Below, one piece after another: positions 25,714 through 34,700 of a stretch of 64,000 bases of DNA. This DNA is from Hymenobacter negativus (GTDB lineage: Bacteria > Bacteroidota > Bacteroidia > Cytophagales > Hymenobacteraceae). Both the position numbers and the translations under genes were made by a program. The stretch is from assembly GCF_016056375.1 (NCBI RefSeq), contig NZ_JAEDAE010000009.1, positions 141,259-205,258 on the forward strand, in the 5' to 3' direction. The notes beneath the pieces were generated by a model. That model saw nothing but the letters and a program-made list of their open reading frames with translations, did no database searches and was not told where the DNA came from. The stretch's first letter is position 1; every line of letters starts with the position of its first letter.

Positions 25714-26166
25714 TTATTTGGTGGTCGCTTTTTTGCGGCGGGCATCTTCCGCCAGGTAGAACGTGGCTTCCTTCTGATAGGCCTGCAGGTCCCAACTCGA
25801 TTGGGCCCGGGCCAAGTTCACCATCGCCGACTGAATGGCGGTACGTTGCTCGGGAGTGCACAGCTCACTGGTCGAATCGGCTAGCAGCGCGGTGTGGAAG
25901 CGGTCGAGCTGCGTTTCTATAGCGGTTACCTGCTCGGCTCCTTTTTTGGGCAGCATTGCGGCCGGGGTGCGCTGCATCGGAAAGGTTTGGCCCCGATAGG
26001 TTGCCGTGGTGGTATTGGTGGCGATAGGTTCTCCTTTTTTGCCGGCCCGACTAGCCAGCCTGATGCCGGATATAATTCCGTTGGCGAGGGCCACCTGGGC
26101 GTAGGCTTCGGTTGCCGTGCTCAGGATGAAAGTGAGAGCAGCAATGGTCAGTACTATTTTTTTCAT
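25714..26166 (-). CDS. secreted protein of unknown function lying between sbcD and sbcC
   Basis: 150 residues from the ATG at 26164-26166. A signal peptide KKIVLTIAALTFILSTATEAYAQ is clear. The mature part begins VALANGIISGIRLASRAGKKGEP and contains a helical region (VTAIETQLDRFHTALLADSTSELCTPEQRTAIQSAMVNLARAQSSWDLQ) with a single Cys. I do not recognise a family. It starts 55 bases after sbcD and carries its own terminator before sbcC. A periplasmic protein has no obvious role with a cytoplasmic nuclease, so I read it as an insertion into an ancestral sbcDC operon. Confidence 0.75.
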   Translation of the reverse strand: MKKIVLTIAALTFILSTATEAYAQVALANGIISGIRLASRAGKKGEPIATNTTTATYRGQTFPMQRTPAAMLPKKGAEQVTAIETQLDRFHTALLADSTSELCTPEQRTAIQSAMVNLARAQSSWDLQAYQKEATFYLAEDARRKKATTK

Positions 26167-26221
26167 GAGTAGAACGAATACGAAAGTCAAAAGTACCGCC
26201 TAAAATTCACTATGGATAGGG

Positions 26222-27481
26222 CTACGCATCCGTTCCGCCCCAGGCCAGCGGGTCAGCTTCGGCCAGCAACTGGCGCAGCTCGCCGAAGGTGGCGGCGAGG
26301 GCGGCAGCCCGCTCGGGCGGCAGGCTGGCTACGCGGCGGCTAAACACTTCGTCCACGGTTAATTCATGCAGCAAGGCCAGCGGTATCGTGCTTTCGGCCA
26401 GGTCGGCAGCTTCGGTGGCGCGCTGGTGGCGCACGCCGCGCGGGGCCAGCACCTGGGCTTTCTGCAGCTGCAATACGGCCTGCACGCGGCGCTGCACTTC
26501 GGCGGGCGTTTCGTCGGAGCGCACCAGCACATCGGCCCAGGCCACCAGCGGGAAAGCCGAATTATCAAAAGCCAGAATGTCGGCCTCCACCTCTTCCAGC
26601 GTGCCGTGGAAGCGCTGCAAGCGCCGCGTGACGGGCACGGGCAGGCTGGTGATGGCAGGCGCGCCGGCCCCGCTAAACTCCAGCAGCAGCACCTGCTGTT
26701 TGTCGTCGGCTTCAGTAAAGGACAGCGGCACCGGCGAGCCCGAGTAGCGGATGTGCGCCCGCCCGCCCACCACCTGCGGGCGGTGCAGGTGGCCCAGCGC
26801 CACGTAGTCGAACGTGGCCGGGAAATGCTCGGCCCCAATCAAACCCAGCCCGCCGATGTGCACATCGCGCTCGGCTCCTTCGCGGGCCTCACCGCCGGCC
26901 GCGTAGAGGTGGCCGGTGGCCAGCACGGGCACGTCGTGCTCACGCTGACGCACTACTGACTCGTGGTCGGCCAGGGCAGCGTAGTGGCCGGCAATGCTCT
27001 GACGGATACGGAGCTGGCGGTCGTCGGAGGTTTCGCCGGCCACGGCCAGGCGGATGTCGCGGTCGCGCAGGAAGGGCACGGCGCACACCACCAGCCCCGG
27101 CCGGCCATTGGCCGCGCTCAGGTGCAGGATTTGCTCGGCCGCGTCGGTGGGCACGCCGCCCACTACGTGGATGCGCAGCTGCCGCAGCAGCCGCCGCGAG
27201 GCGTTGAGCATGGTGGGCGAATCGTGGTTGCCGCCCACCACCACAATATCGCGGCAGCCGGTGGCCTGCATCTTCACCAGGAAGGTGTAATACAGCTCCT
27301 GCGCGGTGTAGGACGGCGTTTGGGTATCGAAAATATCGCCGGCTATTACCAGCACCTCAATGGCCTGGGCCTGCACCGTCAGCAGCAGCCAGTCGAGAAA
27401 AGCTTGTTGCTCGGTGGTGCGCTCCTGGCCGGTGAGGAAGTGCTGGCCGAGGTGCCAGTCGGCGGTGTGAAGGACGCGCAT
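26222..27481 (-). CDS. sbcD: Exonuclease subunit SbcD (Mre11-type nuclease)
   Basis: 419 residues from the ATG at 27479-27481; the frame is open to 27625 but the motif start fixes MRVLHTADWHLG. All metallophosphoesterase motifs are present: HTADWHLG (D8, H10), VIAGDIFDTQ, VVGGNHDSP, and later ATGHLYAAG and ALGHLHRPQ. The C-terminal part is the SbcD capping domain that contacts SbcC. Manganese-dependent nuclease for double-strand ends and hairpins. Length is normal. It is the first gene of the leftward sbcD - secreted protein - sbcC series. Confidence 0.95.
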   Translation of the reverse strand: MRVLHTADWHLGQHFLTGQERTTEQQAFLDWLLLTVQAQAIEVLVIAGDIFDTQTPSYTAQELYYTFLVKMQATGCRDIVVVGGNHDSPTMLNASRRLLRQLRIHVVGGVPTDAAEQILHLSAANGRPGLVVCAVPFLRDRDIRLAVAGETSDDRQLRIRQSIAGHYAALADHESVVRQREHDVPVLATGHLYAAGGEAREGAERDVHIGGLGLIGAEHFPATFDYVALGHLHRPQVVGGRAHIRYSGSPVPLSFTEADDKQQVLLLEFSGAGAPAITSLPVPVTRRLQRFHGTLEEVEADILAFDNSAFPLVAWADVLVRSDETPAEVQRRVQAVLQLQKAQVLAPRGVRHQRATEAADLAESTIPLALLHELTVDEVFSRRVASLPPERAAALAATFGELRQLLAEADPLAWGGTDA

Positions 27482-27772
27482 TTGAAAAAGTAGCGGTAGT
27501 TGAGAAAGGCGAAGCACTGCTGCAACGAAAACCGAAGCAGAAAATTCACCCACAAAGTTCGGCCAAAGTCCACAGACGGATTTGGCTTTCTGGCTGGCCT
27601 GTTCAATAAAACCAGCCAAAGGCATGACGCCCTGGTTTTACAACTGCCCTAAGGAGCACCCCGTTATTCTGACGAATATCCGGGTGGCGGGGCACTCATC
27701 CCGCTTTCATCAAGTTGGTATTAACATGCACCGCCAATTCGTTGGTCTGCGCTTCACCCTATTCCATTCTCT

Positions 27773-29659
27773 ATGAAACATTCGCCGCTGGCCCTGGCCG
27801 GTATTCCCATTGCCCCCTCCCTCGACTCTACCTTGGCCGACGACGGCGTGCGCCCCCGCCTGGCGCCCGACAAGCAGCGCCTGGTGCGCATTTCGGCCCT
27901 GGCCGTGCTGGTGGCCGTAGTCATCAGCTTTGTGGCCCGCCTGCTGGTGTACCTTATCAACCTGGTTACCAATCTGGTTTTCTATGACACGGCCTCGGTA
28001 GAATACCATAGCCCGGCTGATAACCACCTCGGCCTCTGGGTTGTCCTCATGCCCGCGCTGGGCGGCCTGCTGGTCAGCCTGATGGCCATTTATGGTTCAA
28101 AGGCCATTCGCGGCCACGGCATTCCCGAGGCCATGGAGCAGATTCTGACCAACCAGAGCCGCATCAAGCCCTCCATTATGTACCTGAAGCCGTTGTCGGC
28201 GGCCATTTCCATTGGCACGGGCGGGCCGTTTGGGGCCGAGGGGCCGATTATTGCCACGGGCGGGGCGCTGGGCTCCACGCTGGGCCAGCTCATCAAAATC
28301 ACGCACCACGAGCGCAAGGTGCTGCTGGCGGCAGGCGCAACGGCGGGGATGTCGGCTATTTTCGGTACGCCCATCGCGGCGGTTTTTCTGGCCATCGAGC
28401 TGCTGCTGTTTGAGTTTTCGCCGCGCTCGCTGCTGCCGGTGGCGCTGGCCTGCATCACGGGGGCGGCAGGGCACCACTTGCTGTTTGAGCAAGGCCCGAC
28501 GTTTCCCATGCCCGCGCTGCTGGCCCCCAGCAATGGCGCGCTGGCGACCTACAGCGCCATTGGCCTGCTGATTGGGCTGGCCTCGGTGGGCATCACCAAA
28601 ATCGTGTATTTCATTGAGGACCTGTTCGAAGAGCTGCCCATTCACTGGGCGTGGTGGCCGGCGCTGGGCGGACTGGCCGTGGGCGGCATCGGCTACTTTG
28701 CGCCGCGCACCATGGGCGTGGGCTACGAGAATATCACCGCCGTATTATCCGGCAATGCTCCCCTGAGCTTGCTGCTGACCCTGTGTTTGTTGAAGTTTGC
28801 CTCGTGGGCCATTTCGCTGGGCAGCGGCACGTCGGGCGGCACGCTGGCGCCGCTGCTCACCATTGGCGGGGCCACGGGTGCGTTGCTGGGTGTGGCCACC
28901 CGGCACTTCTTTCCGGCCTCGGATATCGTCATTCCGCTGGCGGCGCTGGTGGGCATGGCCGCCATGTTTGCGGGCGCGTCGCGGGCACTGCTCACGTCCA
29001 TCGTGTTTGCGGTGGAGGGCACGGGCCAGGCGCAGGCCTTGCTGCCGTTGCTGGGTGCCTGCACGGGCGCTTATCTGGTGTCGTTTCTGCTGATGGGCAA
29101 TACCATCATGACCGAAAAAATAGCCCGGCGCGGCGTGAAAACGCCCGTCGACTACGAACCCGACCTGCTCGACAAAGTAAATGTGGGCCGCGTGCTGCAA
29201 AACGGCATGCTGGCCATCAGCACCGACAATACCATTGCCGAAGTGCGCACCTGGACCGAGCGCGAGGCCGAACACACCGGTCCGCACTTGGTGGTGGTGA
29301 ACCCCGACGGCGCTTTCGCCGGCATTGTGAGCACGGTAGCCCTGGCCGGCTGGCACGCCGACGAGAACGCACCCATCAGCGCCCTGCTCCAGCCCCGCTC
29401 CTCCACCCTGCTGGCCACCGATACCCTACGCACCGCCGTGGAGCGCATGGCCCGCGAAAACGTGGACGTACTGCCCGTACTCGGCAGCAAGGCGCAAGTG
29501 AACGGCGTGATTTCTTACCGCGACATCCTGACGGCCTACAAAAACCGCCTCGACGATGATGGCAATATGGTTCCCAACATTTCGCTCAAACGCAAGAGCC
29601 TACGCGTGTTGCTGCGCGGCCAAGCCATGTTTCAGAAGCAGAAATCGGAGATTGAGTAA
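27773..29659 (+). CDS. ClC-family chloride channel/transporter with CBS domains
   Basis: 628 residues. The membrane part has the ClC signatures in order: GHGIPEAM (variant of GSGIP with His for Ser, common in CBS-containing bacterial ClCs), GGPFGAEGPIIATGG with the gating glutamate of the G-x-EGP motif, and SGTSGGTLAPLLTIGG in place of GxFxP. About ten to twelve transmembrane helices are visible, ending near residue 450. Two CBS domains follow (about 475-590), ending in VLPVLGSKAQVNGVISYRDILTAY. Role: chloride movement across the inner membrane, with ligand control through CBS likely. The mechanism (channel or H+ antiport) cannot be decided. Monocistronic with a strong terminator. Confidence 0.92.
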   Translation: MKHSPLALAGIPIAPSLDSTLADDGVRPRLAPDKQRLVRISALAVLVAVVISFVARLLVYLINLVTNLVFYDTASVEYHSPADNHLGLWVVLMPALGGLLVSLMAIYGSKAIRGHGIPEAMEQILTNQSRIKPSIMYLKPLSAAISIGTGGPFGAEGPIIATGGALGSTLGQLIKITHHERKVLLAAGATAGMSAIFGTPIAAVFLAIELLLFEFSPRSLLPVALACITGAAGHHLLFEQGPTFPMPALLAPSNGALATYSAIGLLIGLASVGITKIVYFIEDLFEELPIHWAWWPALGGLAVGGIGYFAPRTMGVGYENITAVLSGNAPLSLLLTLCLLKFASWAISLGSGTSGGTLAPLLTIGGATGALLGVATRHFFPASDIVIPLAALVGMAAMFAGASRALLTSIVFAVEGTGQAQALLPLLGACTGAYLVSFLLMGNTIMTEKIARRGVKTPVDYEPDLLDKVNVGRVLQNGMLAISTDNTIAEVRTWTEREAEHTGPHLVVVNPDGAFAGIVSTVALAGWHADENAPISALLQPRSSTLLATDTLRTAVERMARENVDVLPVLGSKAQVNGVISYRDILTAYKNRLDDDGNMVPNISLKRKSLRVLLRGQAMFQKQKSEIE

Positions 29660-29684
29660 GCCGCTCGAAATTGGCTAATTCATC

Positions 29685-29717
29685 AAAAAGCCTCCCGCAT
29701 GGTGCGGGAGGCTTTTT
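29685..29717. terminator. bidirectional terminator, 15-bp perfect stem
   Basis: Arms 29685-29699 and 29703-29717 pair perfectly around a 3-base loop with A5/T5 ends. It lies between the convergent ClC and RhuM-Fic genes and touches the stop codon of the latter. Confidence 0.9.
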
Positions 29718-30702
29718 AATTGTCCTGGTTAATCAGGTTCACCACCAACGTTACCATTGTGGCTTTGTCCTCCGGCTTGCTCTCAGCAATAAGCAGCGTG
29801 AGGGCCACCAGCGCATTGTCGGCCAGCCGGCGCGAGCCGTCAGGATGATACAGGCAATTGTTGCGGTCCAGAAACCAGACGAATAAGAAGGCTGCGATGC
29901 GCTTGTTGCCGTCCGAAAACGAGTGGTTTTTCACCACGAAATACAGCAGGTTAGCGGCCTTCTCTTCCACACTTGGGTACAAATCCTCACCGCCGAAACT
30001 CTGGTAAATCGAGCGTACAGAGCTTTGAAATGAGGCATCCTTTTCCCGCCCAAACAGAGTGCTGCCGCCGAACTGCGTGCGCAGGCTGTCCACTGCTTCC
30101 AGCCCAGCTTCATACGTCAGCTCGAAGGGCTCTTCAGTAGCTGTGCCGCGCACCCGCAGGCGTTGATGGTCGTATTGGTCGAGCACGTCGAGGGCCCGGG
30201 CGTAGTCGCCCAGCACCCGCAGCAGGGCATCCGACTGGTCCGAAGTCAACTCCTGATTCGCGGCTACTTCGCCTTGCAGCTGCACCAGCCGCTTGAGGTC
30301 GGCCAGCTGGCGGGCGCTTTCGCGCAAACGCTTCTCGTTTAGCGCGTAGCCTTGCACCAAGTATTGGCGCAGGATATTGGTGGCCCATTGGCGGAAGTGC
30401 GTGCCACGCAACGATTTCACGCGGTAACCGACAGAAATAATGACATCCAGATTATAATACTTTACCGAGTATTTCCTGTCTTTTGAGACAAGTGTCAAGG
30501 AATCCTTGACACTTGTCTCATCGCTCAATTCCCCCTCACGAAAAATATTTCTAATGTGCAGGCTCACGTTCTGCTTCGTAGTATCAAACAACTCAACCAT
30601 CTGGGCTTGCGACAGCCAAACAGTCTCGTGGTCCAACTGCACTTCCAATTTAGTTTGCCCATCAGGCGCTTGATAGAGGAGAATGTTATCGGTATAATTC
30701 AT
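29716..30702 (-). CDS. RhuM-family protein with C-terminal Fic/Doc domain
   Basis: 328 residues from the ATG at 30700-30702 (MNYTDNILLYQ); an ATG at 30714 would add four residues. The N-terminal RhuM module is clear: YQAPDGQTKLEVQLDHETVWLSQAQMVELFDTTKQNVSLHIRNIFREGEL, then YYNLDVIISVGYRVKS and GTHFRQWATNILRQYLVQGY. These features resemble KilA-N/BRO-type DNA-binding proteins. The C-terminal Fic core is VKNHSFSDGNKRIAAF with H260, D264 and K267. The GNK form is that of Doc-type kinases rather than AMP-transferring GNG enzymes. No small antitoxin gene is next to it. It lies between lpd and the ClC gene, each with its own terminator, so it is an isolated accessory gene. Confidence 0.88.
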   Translation of the reverse strand: MNYTDNILLYQAPDGQTKLEVQLDHETVWLSQAQMVELFDTTKQNVSLHIRNIFREGELSDETSVKDSLTLVSKDRKYSVKYYNLDVIISVGYRVKSLRGTHFRQWATNILRQYLVQGYALNEKRLRESARQLADLKRLVQLQGEVAANQELTSDQSDALLRVLGDYARALDVLDQYDHQRLRVRGTATEEPFELTYEAGLEAVDSLRTQFGGSTLFGREKDASFQSSVRSIYQSFGGEDLYPSVEEKAANLLYFVVKNHSFSDGNKRIAAFLFVWFLDRNNCLYHPDGSRRLADNALVALTLLIAESKPEDKATMVTLVVNLINQDN

Positions 30703-30748
30703 AGGAGTCAGCATTACTAAAGCAAGGTAATGGATTAAAATTATGCCT

Positions 30749-30793
30749 AAACGCAAAGAGGCCCGACTGAATCAGCCGGACCTCTTTGCGTTT
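30749..30793 (-). terminator. terminator after lipoamide dehydrogenase
   Basis: 13-base perfect outer arms (30749-30761, 30781-30793) around an imperfect CCCGACTGAATCAGCCGG centre. It lies 15 bases after the lpd stop and 47 bases upstream of the RhuM-Fic start. Confidence 0.8.
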
Positions 30794-30807
30794 TAAGAAA
30801 CTCGTTT

Positions 30808-32202
30808 CTACAAATGAATCACCTCGCCATACGCCGCCGCGGCGGCTTCCATAATGGCTTCCGACATGGTGGGGTGCGGGTGCACGGCCTTGATGATTTC
30901 CATGCCCGTGGTTTCCAGCTTGCGGGCCACCACTACTTCGGCAATCATCTCGGTCACGTTCATACCAATCATGTGGGCGCCGAGCCACTCGCCGTATTTC
31001 TTGTCGAAGATGACTTTCACAAAGCCGTCTTTGGCACCGGCGGCACTGGCCTTGCCCGAGGCCGAGAAGGGGAATTTGCCCACCAGCACGTCGTAGCCTT
31101 TGGCCTTGGCTTCGGCTTCGGTGTAGCCTACGCTGGCGATTTCGGGCGAGGCGTAGGTGCAGCCGGGAATGTTCTGGTAGTTGAGGGGCTCGGGGTGGTG
31201 GCCGGCGATTTTCTCAACGCAGATAATGCCTTCGGCCGAGGCCACGTGGGCCAGCGCGGGGCCGGGTACGATGTCGCCGATGGCATAGATGCCGGGCACG
31301 TTGGTCTGGTAGAAGTCGTCCACAATCACGCGTCCGCGCTCTACTTTGATGCCCAGCTCTTCCATGCCGATGTTTTCGAGGTTGGTAGTCACGCCCACGG
31401 CGCTCAGCACCACGTCGCAGTCAATCTGCTGCTCGCCTTTGGCGGTTTTGATGGTCACTTTGCAGCCTTCGCCGCTGGTGTCCACTTTGGTTACTTCGGC
31501 GCTGGTGAGCACGTTCACGCCAATTTTGCGGAACGACTTCTCCATCTGGCGCGACACTTCCTCGTCCTCCACGGGCACGATGCGGGGCAGATACTCCACC
31601 ACCGTCACTTCCGAGCCCATGGTGCGGTAGAAGTAGGCAAATTCAACGCCGATGGCGCCGGAACCTACTACCACCAAGCGCTTGGGCAGCTGCTCCATGC
31701 TCATGGCCTTGCGGTAGCCGATGATTTTCTTGTTGTCGACGGGCATGGTGGGCAGCTCGCGCGAGCGGGCGCCGGTGGCCAGAATGATGGATTTGGCCTC
31801 CACCGTTTCCTTGCTGCCGTCGGCCTTGGTTACTTCTACTTTGCCGGGGGCCAGCACTTTGCCGGTGCCCATCACGGTTTCGATTTTATTTTTTTTGAAC
31901 AGGAAGTTTATGCCCTTGCTCATGCCGTCGGCCACGCCACGGCTGCGGCCGATGACGGCGCCAAAGTCGTAGCCGATGCCTTCGGCTTTCAGGCCGTAGT
32001 CGGCGGCGTGGTTGAGGTACTCAAACACCTGCGCCGATTTGAGCAGGGCTTTGGTGGGGATGCAGCCCCAGTTGAGGCAAATGCCACCCAGCGACTCGCG
32101 CTCGATAACGCCCACTTTCAAACCCAGTTGCGACGCCCGAATGGCGGCTACGTACCCGCCGGGGCCGCTGCCGACCACGACCAAATCAAATTGCAATGCC
32201 AT
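30808..32202 (-). CDS. lpdA: Dihydrolipoyl dehydrogenase
   Basis: 464 residues, the usual length. FAD-binding GSGPGGYVAA lies at 11-20 and the redox disulfide in GGICLNWGCIPTKALL (C42, C47). The NAD-binding VVVGSGAIGVEFAYFYRTMGSEVTVVE follows, then YAIGDIVPGPALAHVASAEG. The C-terminal interface has HPHPTMSEAIMEAAAAAYGEVIHL with the catalytic HPxxT/S...E motif. E3 component that reoxidises dihydrolipoamide in 2-oxoacid dehydrogenase and glycine-cleavage complexes. No E1/E2 genes are beside it, as is often the case in Bacteroidota. A TATCTTTA -7-like box lies 62 bases upstream. Confidence 0.96.
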   Translation of the reverse strand: MALQFDLVVVGSGPGGYVAAIRASQLGLKVGVIERESLGGICLNWGCIPTKALLKSAQVFEYLNHAADYGLKAEGIGYDFGAVIGRSRGVADGMSKGINFLFKKNKIETVMGTGKVLAPGKVEVTKADGSKETVEAKSIILATGARSRELPTMPVDNKKIIGYRKAMSMEQLPKRLVVVGSGAIGVEFAYFYRTMGSEVTVVEYLPRIVPVEDEEVSRQMEKSFRKIGVNVLTSAEVTKVDTSGEGCKVTIKTAKGEQQIDCDVVLSAVGVTTNLENIGMEELGIKVERGRVIVDDFYQTNVPGIYAIGDIVPGPALAHVASAEGIICVEKIAGHHPEPLNYQNIPGCTYASPEIASVGYTEAEAKAKGYDVLVGKFPFSASGKASAAGAKDGFVKVIFDKKYGEWLGAHMIGMNVTEMIAEVVVARKLETTGMEIIKAVHPHPTMSEAIMEAAAAAYGEVIHL

Positions 32203-32421
32203 AGAATACTGCGAAAGAAAAAAGAAAACCGGGCCCGGCTGGGGGGCCCACCCATTTCGAGCCGTAAAGATAGCCGCCGCGCCGCGTCGGGATTGTAGTC
32301 GCCGCCGGGTTATCTTGCCAACAAGATTTTGGCGCGCTTTTGGCCGGCAGCCAATTTTCTGATTTTCCCGTATAAGGCCCGGCTACGGCACAGCTTGCCG
32401 GCGCTCCTCACTCTGCATTCC

Positions 32422-33345
32422 ATGAAATTACATTTTCGCGCTCCTGTGGCGGCCCTCGGGCTGCTGGCTTTCCTCACCAACTGCGCCACCACCGTCACCG
32501 AAAAGGAGAAACCGACCAACACCAGCCAGCTCATGACCATGCCGCCCGTGTCGGACGCCCGCCGGCCCGATTCGACCGGAGCAGCCACTTCGGCCACCGA
32601 CGCCCGCACCACTGGCGCTGACAACGGCATTGCCGCCACACCTGCCACCGCCGTGGCTTCGGATGCGGCCTCGGCCGCCGCGCTGGCCGCCGACCGGCCC
32701 GACCCGAACGCGCTGTCGGCCTCGGCCGCCTCGGCCGAGCGGGAGAAGGAGAAGAAAATGACGGCCCTAGACTACCGCAACATGCTGGCCAATGCCGACG
32801 CCATCATTAAGGTTGAGCCCAAAAGCTCGGCCGCTTACCTGCAGCGGGCCAAGGCAAAAAGCTACCTCAAGAACTACGCGGAGGCCCTGCCCGACTATGC
32901 CACGGCCATTAAGCTCCAACGCAACAACCCCGACGCGTACTACAACCGCGGCGTGAACCGCCTGATGATGAAGCAGTACAAAGCCGCTTCAACCGACTTC
33001 TCGGGCGCTATCAAGTACCGGCCCGATGACAAAGAGTCGTACTTCGGCCGGGGCGTGGCCAAGATGCAGATGTACCAGTACAAGCCCGCCGTGGCCGATT
33101 TCACCAAAGCCATCCAGCTCGATTCGACCTACGCCGACGCCTGGGAGTACCGCGGCATCAGCTATTCATCGTTCGATAAGCTTTCCGAAGCCCGCCGCGA
33201 CCTGGAGCGCGCCACCAAGCTGAACCCCGAAGCCGCCAAGAGCCTGCGCCGCTACGTGGGCAACGACGAGGGTCACGCGCCCATCAAGCCCGCCCCGGTG
33301 GCCAAGCCCGGTACCGGCTACCACCCCCGGCCCGGCGCGCACTAA
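32422..33345 (+). CDS. TPR-repeat lipoprotein
   Basis: 307 residues from the ATG at 32422. Lipobox FLTNCATT. A low-complexity Ala/Thr/Ser linker (about 30-125) precedes four TPR motifs: SAAYLQRAKAKSYLKNYAEALPDYATAI, DAYYNRGVNRLMMKQYKAASTDFSGAI, ESYFGRGVAKMQMYQYKPAVADFTKAI and DAWEYRGISYSSFDKLSEARRDLERAT. A Pro-rich tail ends the protein. TPRs bind protein partners, so an envelope scaffold role is likely but unspecified. It is convergent with the flavoprotein gene across a hairpin element. Confidence 0.85.
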   Translation: MKLHFRAPVAALGLLAFLTNCATTVTEKEKPTNTSQLMTMPPVSDARRPDSTGAATSATDARTTGADNGIAATPATAVASDAASAAALAADRPDPNALSASAASAEREKEKKMTALDYRNMLANADAIIKVEPKSSAAYLQRAKAKSYLKNYAEALPDYATAIKLQRNNPDAYYNRGVNRLMMKQYKAASTDFSGAIKYRPDDKESYFGRGVAKMQMYQYKPAVADFTKAIQLDSTYADAWEYRGISYSSFDKLSEARRDLERATKLNPEAAKSLRRYVGNDEGHAPIKPAPVAKPGTGYHPRPGAH

Positions 33346-33363
33346 AACGGCGCTCACCGTCTG

Positions 33364-33447
33364 CCATGCCGAACGCAGTGAAGCACCTTAGCACGCTCGA
33401 ACGACTTGTTCGGACGTGATAAGGTGCTTCGCTGCGTTCGGCATGAC
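33364..33447. repeat. palindromic element, TGTCATnnnGAnC superfamily (copy 1)
   Basis: Arms 33365-33389 and 33421-33445 match at 24 of 25 positions, and the fold continues inward through TAGCACG/CGTGATA and CGAAC/GTTCG. The right end reads TGTCATGCCGAACGCAGCG on the minus strand. It lies between convergent genes. Confidence 0.8.
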
Positions 33448-33458
33448 ACTTCCCCGTG

Positions 33459-34700
33459 CTACTTCCCCCCGAAAAACAACTTGAAGTAAAAGCTGGGCTG
33501 GCGCAGCCGCTCGCGCAGGTCCAAATCCATGAACATCATGGACAGGGTTTCGGCCAGCGTGGGATTGTTCACGGCGCGGTTGGCCACGATATTGAACAGG
33601 CTGGGAAAGTTGAGCAGGCGCTGCATCACGCGGCTCAGGCGCAGTTCCTGGCCGAGGCGGTTGTAGACGGCCTTATCGTAATTTTTCAGGAACTCGGGGC
33701 TGAAATCGGCTTTTTTCACGGCTTCTGCGGCCCAGATGGCGGCGTGGCGGCCGCTCACCATGGCGTGCGAAATGCCCTCGCCCGAAAACGGGTCGATAAG
33801 CGAACCGGCATCGCCGAGCAGGAAATAGCCCGCACCGGATAGCGCCCGCCGCTTCGAGCCCAACGGCAGCCCGAAACCTTTGACCGAACCCAGCCGCGTG
33901 GCACCGGCGAAGCGCGGGGCCAGCGTGGGGTGCGTGGCCAGAATCTCGTCGAGGCGCTGGCGCAGGTTGATTTTCTTGGCGGCCACGGTTTTGGAGAGCA
34001 TCCCCACACCCACGTTGGCCTGGCCGTTGGGCAGCGGAAACACCCAGAGGTAGCCGGGCAGGAAGTCTTTGATGAAGTGCAGCTCAATGAAGTTATCGGG
34101 GCTCATTCCCGCCACGCCATTGTAGTAAGTGCGCAGGCCGGCGCAATAGTGGTCGGGCTCGAGGGCGTGGCCGGCTACTTTGCGGGCAAATTCGGACTGG
34201 GCACCGTTGGCCACGAGGAGCAGGCGGCAGGTGGCGATTTCCTGGCCGGCTTTGTCAAGGAGCTGCCAGCCGGCGGGGGTGCGCTCGGTGCGGGCCACGT
34301 CCACGTTTTCGCGGAAGTCAATTTCGGGGCGCTGCCGCACTTCCTCGACCAGGAAATTATCGAAGTCGATGCGCTTGGCGACGTGGCCGGCGGTGTGGTC
34401 GGTGGCTTTGTCGAACCGGGGCTTGAAGGGTATGCCGAGCTTGCGGCCGTTGGGCGCGATGAAGTCGATGCCCCAGCTCGGAATCTGGATGGGCGAGGCA
34501 GCCAGCTTGGCGTGGAGGCCGGGCGCAATGCGCTTCAACTCGTTGATGACCTTGCCACTGAGGGCGTCGCCGCAGGTTTTGTCGCGCGGGAAAGCGGCGC
34601 GGTCCAGTAGCAGGCAGGGCTGGCCGGCGTTGGCGAGGTGCAGGGCCGCGGCGGCCCCGCCGGGGCCCGCGCCCAGAATGCAGATGTCGTAAGTTGTCAT
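33459..34700 (-). CDS. Geranylgeranyl reductase-like FAD-dependent oxidoreductase
   Basis: 413 residues from an ATG at 34698-34700 (MTTYDICILGAGPGG). Residues 10-15 form the GxGxxG FAD loop; CGDALSGKVINELKRI is the family substrate-loop motif; GYLWVFPLPNGQANVGVGM and GAGYFLLGDAGSLIDPFSGEGISHAMVSGRHAA complete the group 1 flavoprotein signature of geranylgeranyl reductases (reduction of isoprenoid double bonds in lipids or quinones). The substrate is unknown. The start codon and second codon (ATGACA) are the terminal bases of an adjacent hairpin element. A longer frame continues through the element to 34850, but begins in a non-conserved stretch. Confidence 0.88.
   Translation of the reverse strand: MTTYDICILGAGPGGAAAALHLANAGQPCLLLDRAAFPRDKTCGDALSGKVINELKRIAPGLHAKLAASPIQIPSWGIDFIAPNGRKLGIPFKPRFDKATDHTAGHVAKRIDFDNFLVEEVRQRPEIDFRENVDVARTERTPAGWQLLDKAGQEIATCRLLLVANGAQSEFARKVAGHALEPDHYCAGLRTYYNGVAGMSPDNFIELHFIKDFLPGYLWVFPLPNGQANVGVGMLSKTVAAKKINLRQRLDEILATHPTLAPRFAGATRLGSVKGFGLPLGSKRRALSGAGYFLLGDAGSLIDPFSGEGISHAMVSGRHAAIWAAEAVKKADFSPEFLKNYDKAVYNRLGQELRLSRVMQRLLNFPSLFNIVANRAVNNPTLAETLSMMFMDLDLRERLRQPSFYFKLFFGGK

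Noticed and set aside
20413..27481. HNH protein, DUF6687-like protein and sbcCD as a new defence island
   Set aside because: SbcCD is housekeeping, the HNH family is common outside defence, and orientations are convergent with a repeat between. Evidence for joint function is missing.
30814..32298. 494-codon plus-strand frame opposite lpdA
   Set aside because: Low-complexity His/Gly/Val product fully overlapping a conserved enzyme gene.
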